This document shows positions 42,193 to 53,995 of a stretch of 64,000 nt of DNA, in pieces. The notes under the pieces are model-generated. The model saw nothing but the letters and a program-made list of their open reading frames with translations. It was not told where the DNA came from and did not search any database. The stretch is from Aquilaria yunnanensis. Taxonomy: Eukaryota > Streptophyta > Magnoliopsida > Malvales > Thymelaeaceae. The position numbers were made by a program, and so were the translations under genes. The number at the start of each line of letters is the position of its first letter. Within the stretch, counting starts at the first letter, position 1. The stretch is from positions 57,100,501 to 57,164,500 of the forward strand of contig CM077596.1 in NCBI GenBank assembly GCA_039654915.1. Direction: 5' to 3'.

Positions 42193-44160
42193 CATAACTA
42201 GCCATCTCTAAACTATACCTCATGTTGCTTAATCATCCCAAAATTGTTAAATGTTGCATCAAATATCTTTAAACTATTTAATTATTGTTATCTTATCTTG
42301 CCATCCATCACAGCTGTTAAGGATGGATGCTATGATGGATGGCAAAGTGGCATGGTTGATGATGTGGCTTTGAAACCTTGTGTGGCTGCTGATGTAGGCA
42401 TATCTTGCAAAGCAGAAAATAACTAGTGACTTAGATGAACAAAATTAAAAACTCAGGGACTAAGTGAGAGTTTGATGACAAAATTATTCAGCTGTGATTC
42501 AGCCCGGGGTCGAATCAGACACCTTCACGACCATCTCTAGTAGGTTTAGCATAGCCATCTCTTCCACGTTCAGCCCACTCACATTCATCGTCGCATTCAG
42601 CCTGCTCTGCATTTACACTGACCACACTAGTTCCCGCTTCGCCACTATATGCTTCTCCTAGCTGAATAAAAGCTGAATCGCCATCAGCTGCCTAGTTTCA
42701 GATTGCTAAAATTCCCATCCCGACAAAGGCGGGCTACCACATGGTGGGCCGAATTGGCTGCGTTGCATGAGAAAACAATGAATTAGATTAGAATTTGCTG
42801 GTGAAAAAAAGCAACTAGGGGTGAAAATTTTAAGTTTTGGGTTGGGTTTAGGCCCAATTCTAAATTGTCTTAGCTTACAACTATTATTTCATGGCCTGAA
42901 CTTGAACCAAATTGGGATACAACTTAAAATGACCCTGACAAAAAAATGGATTAGGGTTAGGTTGGATCGATTGAACCTGAGTCTCTATTCTCACATTTAT
43001 CTCGGTGGTGAGCATGGGGCGACTAAGGAAAATTGACGGTAGGGCGATAAAGTTATTGGTGGTTAGGCCGCACCTTGGTGAGGCAAGGCAAGTGATGGCA
43101 GTGTGAGGGCAACACAAAGTGAGGTGTGGCGAGGGAAGCAACACGAAGGAGAGGCAAGCGATTACAGCATAAGGACAAAGTGGTGTTGTGAATGAGAGGC
43201 GAAGCGAGGCAGATTCAGACAGGAGATAAAAGAAGATAGAGAGACTCAGACAAAGCAGAAGAAAAAGGTGAGGTGAGAAATGAGACTTAGACAGAAGGCT
43301 GCGAGATTACTACTTTCTAGTTTTAGCCAATTAGGTTAGTGAATTAAATAGGGTTAAGGAATTGGGTTGGGTTAGAGTTTTTTATGGTTATGGAGTAGTT
43401 TAAGGTTTGGCTGAGATGGGTTGGGTTAGGGATTGGAGGATTTTGTGGCTTAGAGATGGGCTACGATAGGGATTTCGGGTTGGACTCGAACCAACATATT
43501 TTTTTCTTCATTATATCGGGTCAGGTTCAAGTTAACCCAAATGACACATTTCCTTATTCCTGGCCCATCCTAACTCGATATTTTAAATCAAGTTTTGGGT
43601 TGGGGTTATTTGCTTACACCTCTAAAGGTAGTAGTGCATAAGGGAGAGAAGAGGCGGAACCAGAGATTGTGGGAGGGCTCGACGGTGTGCCAAAGGAGAA
43701 GATGTAGTTATGGAGAATGGATTTAAGAGGGACTTTATAGTTGATGAAGCAGAGGAGGTGGTGGTTGATGGTGCCATTGAGGTTGGAGGACAGTGAGGAA
43801 ACATTAGGGTGGCAGCAGCTGAGGAGCAAAGTTTAGGGTTTCTAGAAAGGGTAGCAAAAAAATGGGGGTTAAAGCTACAGTTTTACCCATTTCTTGTTTA
43901 GGCCCTGATGCTTTTTATTTTGTTCATCTAAGTCACTAATTATTTTCTATTTTACAGGATATACCCACATTAGCAGCCACTCTAGCTTTCAAAGATATAT
44001 ACATCATCAGCCATGTCACTGTTTTTATCCATTTTAATGGTTATGATTTATGGTAGAACGAGACAGTAATAATTAAATAGTTTGAGATTTATTGGTGCAA
44101 CACTTGATAATTTAAAGATAATTAAGCATAATGAGATATAGCTTAGGGATGATAAGTGGA
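42193..44160. mobile_element. Foldback (Mutator-like) element with a nested hAT-like element
   Basis: 42193-42470 is the inverted complement of about 43890-44160. Landmarks include ATAACTAGTGACTTAGATGAACAAAAT and CATGTTGCTTAATCATC against their complements, with several indels. The interior (42471-42815 and 43625-43889) is GC-richer than the arms and could be captured gene DNA: one minus-strand frame reads SVNAEQAECDDECEWAE. No transposase is present. Outer ends and target duplication are unclear. Confidence 0.65.
42816..43624. mobile_element. hAT-like non-autonomous element
   Basis: Ends TAGGGGTGAAAA and TTACACCTCTA form a short inverted repeat of the kind seen in plant hAT elements. The interior has repeated GGGTTGGGTTAGG wording and GC-rich GAGGCAAG repeats. 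The 8-bp flanks do not match well (AAAGCAAC and AAGGTAGT), so the call is tentative. It interrupts the foldback interior. Confidence 0.5.
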
Positions 44161-45836
44161 GTTTATCCTAATAAATATATTCGTTGTGCAAAATAACTAT
44201 TTGATCTATGTGAGAAAATTAAAAAAGAAAAATTTTCTTTAATTGTAATTAAAAAAATTGTTGTCGAGTTCAAATTTCTTAGAGAGAAATTATCAAATGA
44301 TGATTTAAAATAATTTCAAAAAATTGATGTTACATAGATGAATTACTCTGAATTAATAGATTTCATCTACTCGGAGACTAATATAAAATATTTTAAAAAA
44401 TTTAAAACCAAAAGAGAATACTTAATAGGTTAAAGATGACATGTAAGCATAAATTAAAGGTTAGGGAGTATCCAAAAAAATTATCCTATTTTTCATATGT
44501 CAAATTTCTCTTTTTTTTCAAACTTGGATAAAATATAGTACTATATATTTTTTCAAATAAAAAAGGCCATATTTAACATTAAGTTGTGCTTTTTTATATC
44601 TACAGTGTTGTGTGTTTTCTTTTCTTTTTTGTTTTTTGTTTATGCCTATTGTGGATTTTTTTGCAAATTTATTAAAAATTTAATTTTGAAATGTATTATT
44701 AATATGTATTTTGAATATTTAAAATTTTAAATAAATTTTTACTAGTTAATTACACACACTTTATTTACATCTGATGAAGAACGTGTAAAAAGACTTTTAT
44801 ACTTTATTAATGTTATATGCTATTTTGTTTTTCTGATGAGACCTAAACTTAGTGTTGTATATTTATTGGAGGTACAATTAGAATCGGGATACTAAAGGGA
44901 AGGAAGAAAAAAAAAAATACAAGCCATATGGCTGAAAAATATCAAAATTCCCAAATGTTTGGCTCTTGTACCAGGTTTCTAATTGAAGTTTTTTTTTTTT
45001 GGTTACCAATACACTATAAATGTTATAAATTGTGATTATATATGTTATTAATAATGTTACAATCTGGGACCAAAAATGTCATTGACAGATAAAAAACCAA
45101 TGGAAAAAATAAGAAGTTGTATGTTTTGAAATCTTAAAATAATATATAACTCTTAAAATGCGTCAAAAATTTTATGTAGTTGACCGTTTTACTTTTTGTA
45201 TGCGGATTGAACAAAAATCTAAATAAAATGTCCCCTTCACTGAAATAGAATTGCTAACAGTCAAGACCCTAGTTTGTGCAAAAATCTCAAATCAAATTAG
45301 TTATCAATAACTTTGAAATTTTTTTAAAAGAAAAATTCAATAACTTTTTTTGACTTAATTAGTCTTAGTTTGATATCATAAATTTTTTATAATTTTTTCA
45401 ATATAAATGTAATGAATATGAAAAATTTGTATATTCCTTAATTAACAAAGTGAGGGCCCGTTACCCAAGAATTTGAATATAATTAAGCATAGACAACACA
45501 TATATGTCATCCAGCCAGCCAATAGCCTGCGCACATATCGTTCTAATTCCCCATTACAAAGGAGCTGCTGTTGGAAAAGTAAAAAAGGAACAAAGGAAGT
45601 GGGCCACGACAGAAGCTTTTGTTTGCTGCAATGGAAAAATATTGACGCTTGACTTTTTTATTTCTTACTGCATTGTTGAAAAGTAACATCAATATCCCAA
45701 TATATAGGCTTAGAAAATAACAAAGCCGGCTGATTTTAAGCAAAAAATTAGACTAACTTAGTGAATCTAAACTGAATAATCAATAATTAATTAGAACATG
45801 CTTACTTGACTCCGTAAAACAAGAAACTAATCTATC
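44161..45836. other. AT-rich spacer
   Basis: No gene recognised. Chance frames at 45504-45686 (plus) and 45543-45743 (minus) overlap and show no domain. Confidence 0.5.
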
Positions 45837-46760
45837 CTAAAACAAGGAAACACGTTTAGGAAGTTTTGGAGCACTAAGCAGCTGCAACACATTGGTACTT
45901 ATCAGCTGAAGCACGAAGTAGGCCATGAAAATCCACCATCCGAAGGATCTGTAACCGATCACATACGACGACATCATGTAACAGAGAAACAGAGGCACCG
46001 TTGCCAGAAAAGAAAAAGTCTGGCCTTGCGGGAGCAGACTACAAATGAATGACATCGACAGGCAAAATGCCGTCGTGTTGAACACGAAAAATAGGTACCG
46101 CGGGAACGCTCGCATCACGGTTTGGCCAACCAAGCCCAGCTCTCCGGACGACAGGCTGCTTGTCGCATTGCCGCCGTGCGAGCTTACTTGAAAACGAAGA
46201 GTGGGATCACCCTGCCAAACGCCGCCTGGGGGGCTCAGCACGGCTTGGTAGGTAACCGTGGCGATGAGGGCCAGAACCACCAGAACCGCGTCGCGACTCT
46301 CCGGTGCCAAGATCAGATTTTGGGCTTCAAGAAGTGGTAAAATTTCTGCCAGGGGTGAAACTTTTCTCCTCAGGTAATCTCCAAGAAGTGGACATGCTAA
46401 GAGAAGACAAGCAATATGGTCAGCACTTCCCCTCTCGACGGTGCAGTGGAAAGGAGTCTTCCCATCCTTTCCTTTCACCCGGACAAGGTCATTATCCATG
46501 TCGATGAGCCGGAGCAACGTGTCGAATTTACTGTAGCGGACGGCCAAATGCAGAGGACTGTAGCCTTCCGGGTTCATTTTCCGGGCAAATGAGGGTTTAA
46601 GCCTCATCATCTCAAGTGCAAAGAGAGTTTTTCCGGTTGATGCAGCAATGTGTAATGGCGTGTCCACGAAAGGGACATTTTTGATCCGGTCCAGAAGATC
46701 AGGGTCGTCAGCTAAGGATGAATACAGGCCATTGATGTCTCCCTCATAAGCAGCCAACAT
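45837..46760 (-). CDS. Short ankyrin-PGG membrane protein (copy D, BDA1-like)
   Basis: A 307-codon uninterrupted frame from the ATG at 46758-46760. Residues 3-127 hold about three and a half ankyrin repeats (TPLHIAASTGK, YSPLHLAVRYS, KTPFHCTVERG). Residues 150-180 hold the PGG domain entry (ESRDAVLVVLALIATVTYQA, then LSPPGG). Four transmembrane helices follow at about 157-176, 222-243, 250-270 and 274-296. Family members are usually about 430-450 residues. Here the last ankyrin repeats, the region that normally spans the intron, are missing, and the two halves join in frame near residue 127. The usual start (M-D-Q-K-L) reads PDQKL because the ATG position is CCG, so translation would have to begin seven residues later. 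It is probably a membrane signalling relative and could be functional, but the start and middle are altered. Confidence 0.75.
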   Translation of the reverse strand: MLAAYEGDINGLYSSLADDPDLLDRIKNVPFVDTPLHIAASTGKTLFALEMMRLKPSFARKMNPEGYSPLHLAVRYSKFDTLLRLIDMDNDLVRVKGKDGKTPFHCTVERGSADHIACLLLACPLLGDYLRRKVSPLAEILPLLEAQNLILAPESRDAVLVVLALIATVTYQAVLSPPGGVWQGDPTLRFQVSSHGGNATSSLSSGELGLVGQTVMRAFPRYLFFVFNTTAFCLSMSFICSLLPQGQTFSFLATVPLFLCYMMSSYVIGYRSFGWWIFMAYFVLQLISTNVLQLLSAPKLPKRVSLF

Positions 46761-47007
46761 CAACTTCTGATCCGGTCTGGCATTTTATTTTGTTGTATGC
46801 CGCGGATAACATGTTAGAGATGTAACAAATACTCAAACATTGTACATTCCAATGGGTTAAGACTTTGTTTGTTGTTATTAATTACAATTGATCGATGTGC
46901 CTGAATTTGTCGTAGTCACGAATATATAGTTGAATCACAATTATTTTTCTCAAAAAAAATGAACAAGGTCTTATAATATTATATTAAAGTTCAAAAAGGA
47001 GACTCAC
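46761..47007. other. Upstream region of ankyrin gene D
   Basis: The minus strand upstream of the start has no clear TATA box. The sequence is AT-rich. The first in-frame stop upstream of the start is 11 codons away. Confidence 0.4.
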
Positions 47008-47129
47008 CTCAAGTAACGAACGAATGGATCAGTGGTACCAAACATAGTAGAGCTAAATCCAGACTCTTGAACTATGACCTTTAAATGTCTTTCATCTTCT
47101 TCTGCCAGATTTGCCAATAATCCAGGAAC
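47008..47129 (-). pseudogene. Orphan coding exon of an unidentified gene
   Basis: A 122-base minus-strand segment bounded by an acceptor (TCATGATGCAG) and a donor (GTGAGT). It is open in one frame for 40 codons (VPGLLANLAEEDERHLKVIV, QESGFSSTMFGTTDPFVRYL). Both signals and the amphipathic, charged composition argue for a real exon. No neighbouring exons were found on either side, and the protein family is not recognised. It may be a captured or stranded exon. Confidence 0.5.
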
Positions 47130-47685
47130 CTGCATCATGAACAAGTACACTTTACATCAGTATAGGTATAGGTGTTTGTCTCCTTTTTCTCTTGTGTTTT
47201 TTTTTTTCTTTTCAATTTATTTTGCTTTAGCTTTACATACATTTTTTTTCTATTTCTTTTTTTTTTAAATCTCTTTTTTTTTTGTAACCTTTGACTAGTT
47301 TGACTTTACACCCAACTGTTCTCTTCGTTTTTTATTTGTCTTTGCTCGCTCAACTGCCAAAACAAAATGTTTTGTTTTTGTCTTGCTTTGCTTCTTTCTA
47401 TTTTGTTTTGTTTTGCATCTGGTGATATGGTCGAAGGAAATGAAAGAGATGACAATAAGGATGGTCATTGATCGGATAAAAGAACCGTTGTGTCGTTATG
47501 AAATACTTAATCTTTTATGTTATTAATTGGATAACATAAAAATGTTGTGTTTCTTTGAAACTTACTTTTTGTTAAGTTAACAATTAACTTGGTAAAACAT
47601 TAAGGTACATTTTGATGGATGATTGATCCTGTGATAATTAAATTATTGTGTATTACAATAATAATAATAATAATAATATTGATAC

Positions 47686-47737
<52 letters not shown>

Positions 47738-48112
47738 GTACAATAATAATAATAATATTATTATTATTTGAAAAAAAAATATTGATACTAAGACAAAAGT
47801 GTTTGACAACTAGAGAATATCATGAGCAAACCAAACAAAACAGTACAGGTTGAATTATTTCTCTTTGTAGAAAATTTTTAATGTCTAGTTTACTTTAATA
47901 CTTTCACTTAAACCTCACTAAACGAAATCATAATAAAAGAAATCTTTCCTTGTTTTAATCATCAATTAAACTATCACTACACAGTACACAACTAAAAAAA
48001 AATCTTTTTTTTTTAATTTTAATTTCAAGGACAAAAATAAAAATAACGACGTAAAGTATGCACATCTTGTTCTCTATACCCATTCAAATAGCTTAGTTAA
48101 CTTGGGACAAGG
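47130..48112. other. Spacer with homopolymers and an AAT microsatellite
   Basis: T-rich sequence. A compound (AAT)n tract lies at about 47657-47765. No gene was seen. Confidence 0.5.
47657..47765. repeat. (AAT)n compound microsatellite
   Basis: Three blocks of AAT units, the middle one with about 17 uninterrupted units, ending with a short inverted ATT tract. Confidence 0.9.
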
Positions 48113-49407
48113 GAGTATTTTGTTCCTATTTATATAGAAAAAATATAATCCCTAAAAAAAATATAGAAAAATATAATAATGAAATTTTAATTTTTATCAT
48201 TATTAATTATAAAAAGGTGATTGAAAAATTCATGCTTACAAGTTTAGGTCCAATTCATTTATGATTAATTCGAATTAACCTGAAATGACTAATTATTTTT
48301 ATTTTTATGATTTTTTTGGAAGTCACATAATTTGAAAGCTAATACTATATATGTATAAAACCTATTGAATAATATTTTTTTAATATTAAAAATTTTTATT
48401 AATTTTTTAATTAACCTAAAAACAAGAAATAAAAATTAATAGAAACATTAATTAAATGATAAAAAAATTTATTCAATTAATTATTATACCTATATTATAT
48501 TAATCTTACCATTTAAATTACATTAGTTCTAGACAAAAAATGTTTTATAAACATTTTGGCTTAACTTGGGTTAATCATAAATCAATTGGACCTTACTAGC
48601 GAATTGTTATTGTAAAGTTTAACATAAACTTCTATTATTAAATTATCTTTATTTTAGGGCGAAATAGTTTGTCTTATTGATTTTTTTAAAAATGTTGATT
48701 AATTGTTAACCAATATCGGTATAAAAAATTAGTAAAATTAACTACTTGAAAAGAAAAACAAAAAAAAAAAACCTGTGATTTATTAGGATTTATTGTCTAC
48801 TTGGAAAAAAAATTTGGTATACTACTAGCATAAGCAGATTACGGTCGTGAATCTCATACAGTACCAATGATAAAATAGTATGGACAAAAAAAGTCTTGCA
48901 CCGTTTTATGTATTGGGTGTCATGGTTGCCTCTACCATAGGACTTTGTTGTAGTGGTGGAACATTAAGTCTTTCATCTTCTCAACCACCATCTTTTTCCG
49001 CATTTTTACTTAACTCCTAAATATTACTTTGTTATACTTCTAAATACAGAAAAATATAATTTTTTTAATTTTTTAAAATAAAATATATAATATTATTACT
49101 AAAAAAGTTCTAAAAAGTTTGCTTATATTTAAAAAATTTTATACTTTTGTTTCTTTTATTTCTTAAATTTATGGTTCTACTGTATATAATATCTTATTGA
49201 TGTGAGATAAACTCTACATTCGTAAATATAGACAATTCCTTATCAATATAGTATGATAAATGACATTACTAAGAGCTTGGTAACCTTGCATTTTATACGA
49301 AATCATTTACTATTTATTGTTTTAAAAAAAAACTCAATTTTTCGGGGGAAAAAAAAAACTCAACATATAAAAGGACAAAAAAAAAAAAATGGTCCGACGA
49401 CACTGAC
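48113..49407 (-). repeat. Ankyrin copy C 3' flank (segmental duplication)
   Basis: Aligns throughout with 12093-13342. It has no Stowaway at the position where the copy A flank carries one, and none of the 0.94-kb insert of copy A. Confidence 0.8.
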
Positions 49408-50007
49408 CTGAGGATTGTAGGAAGGTCTGCTGTGGTAGCGTTGAGCCACGGTCTGCCCATCGTCATCCTCAAAACAAACGATGTTCTTCTTCCACCGCCG
49501 GCTCTGGTCGTACCCGAGAAAAATCCACCCAACCAGAAATTCAAAAGCTTCGATTCTTCAAGGCCACCGTCAAAGCTGTCTCGCCTCTATCCGTCACATC
49601 TTCCATGGATTCCGGAGAAGCCGCCAGAAATGTCCCCAGGAGCTCCACGTTCCCCGCCTGCGCCGAGCAATGCAACCGAGTGAAACCCTCCAAACCGCTG
49701 TGCCGGATCAGATTGGCGTCCCTCTTGTCAGCTGAGCGGCCGCCTTGGTCTGGCCGCGCACGACGGCGGCGTGGACAGGGCTAAAACCGTCGGCATTCGA
49801 CTTCCTGGCGTAAGACGGCATCAGTCTCATCATCTCCGCTGCAAACGGGACCTGCCCCTCCGACGCTGCGACGTGTAAGGGAGTATACAGAAATGGGGTC
49901 TCGTCAATTCGTCGGAGAACATCTGGATTCCGACGGATTGTCTCGTGCAAGAGCTTGATATCTCCAAATTTAGCTGCCTCCGTCAGCTTGTCCTGCTCAT
50001 CCATCAT
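49408..50007 (-). pseudogene. Ankyrin-repeat first exon (copy C), frameshifted
   Basis: Very close to copy A. It starts MMDEQDKLTEAAKFGDIKLL and ends at CAG before the donor GTCAGTGT. Two deletions relative to copy A break it: one base near 49729 (CTTGTCAGC against CTTGGTCAGC) and eight bases near 49550. The two together are nine bases, so the frame is restored after the second, but the segment between them is shifted and contains a stop. No second exon with a PGG domain follows. Promoter sequence including TTTATA is kept. Confidence 0.85.
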
Positions 50008-50384
50008 GTTCTCTTCTTTGTGACTTCCGGGTAATCGCTACTTGATAATTTATAGTATAGAGCAGTACAAGAAATTGCTTTATTATTTTATTCTTATTAT
50101 TATTACTGGTTGCTTTTCGCCCCCAAGGGGTTCCGAATCTTTCAATGGCCATTTACCCAAAAAAAAAAAAAAAACAGAATATATCAATGGCCAAGTCTTG
50201 CATGGACCGGGGTATGGTATGTCCTCCCCGCTCTTAAAATTTACTTCTTTTTTTTTTTCTTTCGATATCGTAAGCCTGCAAATTCCACATTTCTCTCCTA
50301 TATTATGCTTCTAATGCAAATAAGATATTGCAGACTCAGTACTGGACACTGCAAACATGAACCATTAATTGAAAATATAAGAAT
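50008..50384 (-). repeat. Ankyrin copy C upstream flank
   Basis: 50040-50150 matches 19970-20110 upstream of copy B, and 50300-50384 matches 28485-28650. It is otherwise noncoding, with A and T homopolymers. It marks the copy C haplotype without the insertions seen in B. Confidence 0.65.
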
Positions 50385-50745
50385 TATGAGATTGAAAGTA
50401 AGTCAAACTAAACCACGCCAAGTAGTAAGCATAACATATTCAATTTAAAATGTCTATCGAACTTAATATTTTGTTTATATTATGATTAAAAACAATACTA
50501 ATAAGCCATAAATAAATTTTTAACCAATCGAATTTGAGTCGAGTTCAAGTTGTTTGCTTTAAATTAAGGAAAAAAATTAAAATTGAGAAAATTTGAGTAA
50601 TAAGTAAATCAAGCTTTCTTTTCACTATGTATTAATTGAACTTGAAATTTTATCCACACTTAATAACAATTTGACGAGCCACAAACAATCTTTAAACTGA
50701 ATTAATTGAGCTTGAGCTGATCTCGATCATTTTCACCCCTACACC
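50385..50745. mobile_element. Insert of about 360 bp, hAT-like end
   Basis: The sequence shared with 28630-28680 is split here: AATATAAG lies on the left and CCTTATAGTATATAG on the right. The insert ends CATTTTCACCCCTACA, resembling a hAT-type CACCCCTA terminus, and includes GAGCTTGAGCTGATCTCGA wording common in such relics. The left end was not defined. Confidence 0.4.
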
Positions 50746-50922
50746 TTATAGTATATAGATCAAAGTTAGTTAAATGTTGTAAGAGAATGATGACATGAAG
50801 TCATTTCAAATATTAGATAAACAAATAACAAAATTAGACAAGTATATCTTAAAATTAGATGAATATATTTGCGGAATTAAACTAACATGTAACAAAATTA
50901 TTAGACCAAACGAATACATTTA
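50746..50922. other. AT-rich flank of LINE-3
   Basis: Continues the segment shared with 28650-28730 for about 50 bases, then is unrecognised up to the LINE target duplication. Confidence 0.4.
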
Positions 50923-50935
50923 AGCTAGTCATACG

Positions 50936-50947
50936 TTTTTTTTTTTG
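50936..50947 (-). other. Poly(A) tail of LINE-3
   Basis: A run of T on the plus strand immediately after the left target duplication, as expected for target-primed reverse transcription of a minus-oriented LINE. Confidence 0.9.
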
Positions 50948-51099
50948 AACGGCAGCAAGAAAGAGAATAGATTACTAAGACAAGAAAAACAAGGTTACAG
51001 ACCTAGCAAGGAGCTAGCCCTAGAAACCTCACAAAGACACCCCACAGACCCTACAAACACCTGCTACAAAATCTTTAGACAGCACACAACCCACCCCCT

Positions 51100-52224
51100 T
51101 TACAACCAATTCTGAATCGCCATTTTTGGATTAAAAAACCATTCAAACCAACTACAGCTAAGTTTTGGGCACCTGTTTCTAATCCATAGGTAGTACAAAC
51201 TTTGAACTTGAAAGATCACCTGCCCGACTGATTTGCTACTATCTGCAAAGACTAAACTATTTCTTTTATTCCAAATAGACCAAACCACAATGAAAGTTAT
51301 AGCCTCCCAAACCTTCTGATGAGCCGTATTAAGGTAACCTAACTGATGACCAGCCAAAGCTTGCCTCACGTTCCCTGCTGTCATTGCTTGAACATGCCAC
51401 CAAGAATAAACTGCAGACCAAACCTCCTTTGCATGTGAGCAGTTCACAAACAAGTGGTCCAGCGATTCCTCTTCCTGTTTGCAGAAAGAGCAAAGAGTGT
51501 CTTGGACTGTGAAGCCTCTCACCGCCAAATTAATCTTTGAAGGGAGCCTGTACTGCAAGGCCCTCCATATGCAAAAGTTGACTTTTCGGGGAACCCACGA
51601 ATTCCATCTTGTAGTTTGGCCACCAAGAGCTGTCGGTAAAAGAGCTTCATCCACCAACATGGACAGCACCTTAACCGAAAACGAGCCACTGGGGTGTAGA
51701 TGCCACCTCCAGCTGTCAGAGGAACCTGCATTACAGTTTAAAGAGACCAGTAGTTTCAACAGCTCCTCAAACTCTCCTACCTCCCTCCCTCTTAGATCCC
51801 TCCTCCACTCCCAATCCCACCCACTGTCCCTCCTCCTTTCTTTTATCAAACAATTCTTAGACCTCTCCAACTCAAATAACCTAGGAAACTTATGCTTCAG
51901 AACACAATTCCCCAGCCAAAGGTCCTTCCAAAATCTTACCTTATCCCCTACCCCTACTTCCTTCCTAAAAGAGCTTATAAAGTCCACCCCAACCTCCTCC
52001 AACTCCCTTCCTATTTTTAGGATGCTCCCCCAAACTCCAGAAAACATTGTCCCACTCGACACCCTATCTACCCCGCCTTTTTCTCCAAAAATAGCCTTAA
52101 TAATTTTGACCCACAGGGCATCCTCCTCTGTCCTAAAACGCCACCACCACTTCCCAAGCAAGGCCAAATTTTTTGCCCTTAGACTACCCACACTCAAGCC
52201 CCCTACCTCCTTTTTAGCTAACAC
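51100..52224 (-). pseudogene. LINE-3 ORF2 C-terminal region
   Basis: 374 open codons. They cover GGLSVGSLRAKNLALLGKWW (post-RT), the D-S-W-R-W and SGSFSVK segment, VPRKVNFCIWRALQYRLPSK, and the zinc-binding CSFCKQEEESLDHLFVNCSH motif, which is a complete C-x2-C-x7-H-x4-C arrangement (zf-RVT). It is separated from the RT palm by a frameshift in a C9 run near 52265. On the opposite strand an open frame (51479-52357) is a shadow. Confidence 0.9.
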
Positions 52225-52252
52225 CTTACTCCATTCTTCCCAAGCTGTCTTT

Positions 52253-52964
52253 TTACCCTCCCTTGACCCCCCCCCAAAAAAACTGACATCTGGTACTTTC
52301 CATCTTTTTAATCACCGAGAGAGGAGCACGAAACAAAGAGAAATAGAACAAGGGTAAGCTTCTCAAGACTGATTTTAACAAAGTCAACCTACCACCATAT
52401 GACAGAGACTTTGCCTTCCAAGTACACAATCTCCTTTCTACTTTCTCCATAGCTGGCTGCCAAGCCTGAACTCTCTTCATGTTTGCTCCAATTGGGAGGC
52501 CCAGATATGTGAACGGTAACTTGTCAGTACCACACCCGATCAGATTGGCCATTTTCACCACCTCCTCTTGGTTGACCCCTACACCGAATATCTTGCTCTT
52601 CGTTAAGTTTACTTTTAACCCCGAGGACAACTGAAAGCAATCCAGGAGTCTCACCAGGTTTCTACCATTTTCTAAGGACCAACCACCTAAGAAAAGAGTA
52701 TCATCAGCGTATTGTAGGTGAGAAATAGGAATCTGCCTTACACTCACTGTTACTCCAGCAAAAATATTCTTCCTCTCCGCCTCCACTACCACTACATGGA
52801 GAGCTTTCGCCGCTATCAGAAATAAAAAGGGAGAGTGGATCACCTTGGCAGACTCCTTTCTCCATCTGAAACTCCGGAGTTGGGCTGCCATTTACAAGAA
52901 TTGAAACCTTTGCACTTTCCAAGCAGGCCATAATCCATCTCCTCCACACCTGACCAAAGTTCAT
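52253..52964 (-). pseudogene. LINE-3 reverse transcriptase palm and thumb
   Basis: Holds the catalytic YADD (52700-52711, within HLQYADDTLFLG), preceded by the KGVCQGDPLS motif in another frame and by S-G-L-K-V-N-L-T-K-S after it. A two-base loss in a CCC/TTTTT run near 52830-52850 shifts the frame between QGDPLS and FLFLIAAKAL. Otherwise the RT core is conserved. Confidence 0.9.
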
Positions 52965-53573
52965 CTACTCCATAATAGAATCCAAGAACTTCCAGTTTAG
53001 AGAGTCATACGCCCGCTCAAAATCAACCTTACACAACAACATTTTCTTGTTTTCTCTTTTACCTTGGGCGATCAGCTCATTTGTAATCAAAACCCCATCA
53101 AGGATTTGCCTTCCTTTTATAAACCCCGACTGCACATCACTAATCAATAATGGAATTACTCTTTTCAATCTCTCTGCCAACACCTTTGCAATGATCTTGT
53201 ATTGACACCCAATGAGACTTATTGGCCTATATTCCCCAAGAGTAATCGGATTTTTAGTCTTAGGCACCAAGGTCACAAACGAGGAATTGCATTCCCTTTC
53301 TAATTTTCCTGCTCTCCCAAACTGCCTAACAAACTTAATAATATCCGACCCAACTATCTCCCAATATCTCTTGAAGAAATTGAAAGTGAAACCATCCAGA
53401 CTCAGGGCTTTGGCTCCTCCACACTGCCACACTGCTTCTTTGATTTCAACATCTGTGAACGGCTCTTCTAAGCTCTGCTTTAGCTCATCCGACAGCTGCT
53501 TGAATCCGCTACTTTTGAAAGATGGGCGAACATCCACCTTCTCCTGGAATTTTTTCCTAAAGAAGTTGTACAC
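52965..53573 (-). pseudogene. LINE-3 reverse transcriptase fingers
   Basis: 202 codons with the order TLVPKTKNPITLGEYRPISL, YKIIAKVLAERLKRVIP, QSGFIKGRQILDGVLITNEL and CKVDFERAYDSLNWKFL, the standard plant L1 RT fingers. It ends at an in-frame TAG (52965-52967), after which the frame goes on into the palm segment. Confidence 0.9.
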
Positions 53574-53995
53574 CTCCCTTTTAATCTCACTTGGCTCCTC
53601 CCTCCATTTCCCATTAATATTCAGGCCCGTAATATTATTCCTCCTTATTCTCCCTCTTACAGACGCATGGAAAAAGCTAGAGTTTTCATCCCCTTAATGG
53701 CCCATTTAACACGTGATTTTTGCTTGATCATAGCTTCCTTAAGTTTTTCTTTTTCAGCATATCTCCACCAAGCTTCGGCTCTCTTTGTCTTCTCATCCTC
53801 CTGCAGCTCCCTAGATTCTGCCAGGTAGTCCCACTTCTCTATTTCAATCTTCAAGTCTTCAACTTGCTCGAACCCACTACCAACACCTTTACTCTTCCAC
53901 AGCTTTAACTCCTGTTTCAAGAGCTTTAGCTTCTCTTTGAGGATAACCCCTGGAGACCCAACAATGTCACACCCCAACCACACCTTTTTAACCAA
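53574..53995 (-). pseudogene. LINE-3 linker between endonuclease and RT
   Basis: A basic, Lys/Trp-rich, probably coiled-coil linker (EKLKLLKQELKLWKSKGVG and similar). One G is missing near 53690, which shifts the frame in front of GDENSSFFHASVRGR, the usual lead-in to RT. Confidence 0.8.

Noticed and set aside
42193..44160. LTR retrotransposon
   Set aside because: The terminal repeats are inverted, not direct, and there is no PBS.
51479..52357. 292-codon plus-strand open frame
   Set aside because: It is the shadow of the LINE-3 ORF2 C terminus on the minus strand, whose zf-RVT and post-RT motifs are clear. The plus frame is Ser/Leu/Pro-rich with no motif.
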